From an uncultured Campylobacter sp. (GTDB lineage: Bacteria > Campylobacterota > Campylobacteria > Campylobacterales > Campylobacteraceae): a stretch of DNA of 13,431 nucleotides. The notes below the pieces were generated by a model, which saw nothing but the letters and a program-made list of their open reading frames with translations, did no database searches and was not told the DNA's origin. This document shows, one piece after another, positions 13,365 through 13,431 of this stretch. How positions within the stretch are numbered: position 1 is the stretch's first letter; each line of letters starts with the position of its first letter. The stretch covers positions 1 through 13,431 of the forward strand of contig NZ_CALIII010000234.1 in the NCBI RefSeq assembly GCF_938018145.1. Reading direction: 5' to 3'. A program made the translations under genes and the position numbers.

Positions 13365-13431
13365 ATGAAATTTGACGAAAATAACGATATTTTAGAGCTT
13401 GGCGGGCATAAATTTAGCTCGCGTTTTATCC
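13365..13431 (+). CDS. thiG: Thiazole synthase ThiG, N-terminal fragment (runs off the window)
   Basis: Only 22 codons are visible. The N terminus reads LELGGHKFSSRFI after an acidic lead, matching the ThiG opening in which a short strand precedes the SRF/SRL-x-x-G-T/S-G-K segment. Position directly after thiS (1-base gap) with GGAGG at 13355-13359 inside the ThiS tail supports the call. ThiG condenses deoxyxylulose phosphate, dehydroglycine and ThiS thiocarboxylate into thiazole phosphate. The catalytic lysine is beyond the window. Confidence 0.85.
   Translation, partial: MKFDENNDILELGGHKFSSRFI

Overview
The window is a tightly packed, single-strand (+) gene cluster whose content matches the aryl polyene (APE) biosynthesis loci: a type II polyketide/fatty-acid-like pathway for yellow, membrane-attached antioxidant pigments. 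It is followed by the start of a thiamine operon (thiS, thiG). The host looks like a Campylobacterota member, most probably one of the higher-GC, often oral Campylobacter species (rectus/showae/curvus/gracilis type). The basis is protein style, frequent AAA/TTT and CTA/TTA codons despite roughly balanced base composition, Lys-rich short proteins, and a striking excess of AAATTT. This assignment is inference; no rRNA or species marker is present.

Layout. 1-3028: 3'-truncated-view (5' cut) ketosynthase ApeO, dehydratase-fold ApeP, ketoreductase ApeQ and ketosynthase ApeR, joined by 1-8 base overlaps. 3045-3926: two paralogous small secreted proteins with a conserved cysteine pair, not part of the core APE enzymology. 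3942-6380: ketosynthase-like chain-length-factor candidate ApeC, membrane acyltransferase ApeD, two acyl carrier proteins ApeE and ApeF, and the polytopic membrane protein ApeG. 6370-8050: acyl/aryl adenylating enzyme ApeH and hotdog dehydratase ApeI. 8047-10357: a glycosyltransferase-acyltransferase fusion ApeJ and thioesterase ApeK. 10332-13081: LolA-like periplasmic ApeL and the MMPL/RND exporter ApeM. 13082-13168 is the only real intergenic gap; it has a candidate promoter and a palindrome. 13169-13431: thiS and the first 22 codons of thiG.

How they work together (family knowledge plus inference). ApeH would activate an aryl starter and load it on an ACP (ApeE or ApeF). ApeO:ApeC and ApeR extend it, ApeQ reduces the beta-keto groups, and ApeI:ApeP dehydrates, with no enoyl reductase, so the double bonds stay conjugated. 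ApeD and ApeJ would then transfer the polyene to a lipid or glycolipid. ApeK would hydrolyse stray thioesters. ApeM and ApeL would move the product to the outer membrane. The gene order is a rotation of the lettered reference order: O-P-Q-R come first and C to M follow. Genes lettered A, B and N in the reference clusters are not in this window and may lie upstream or be absent.

All ape genes and thiSG are on the same strand, and I see no convincing terminator between ApeM and thiS. There is no stretch above 300 bases without a gene. No tRNA, rRNA, CRISPR array, insertion sequence or long repeat was seen.
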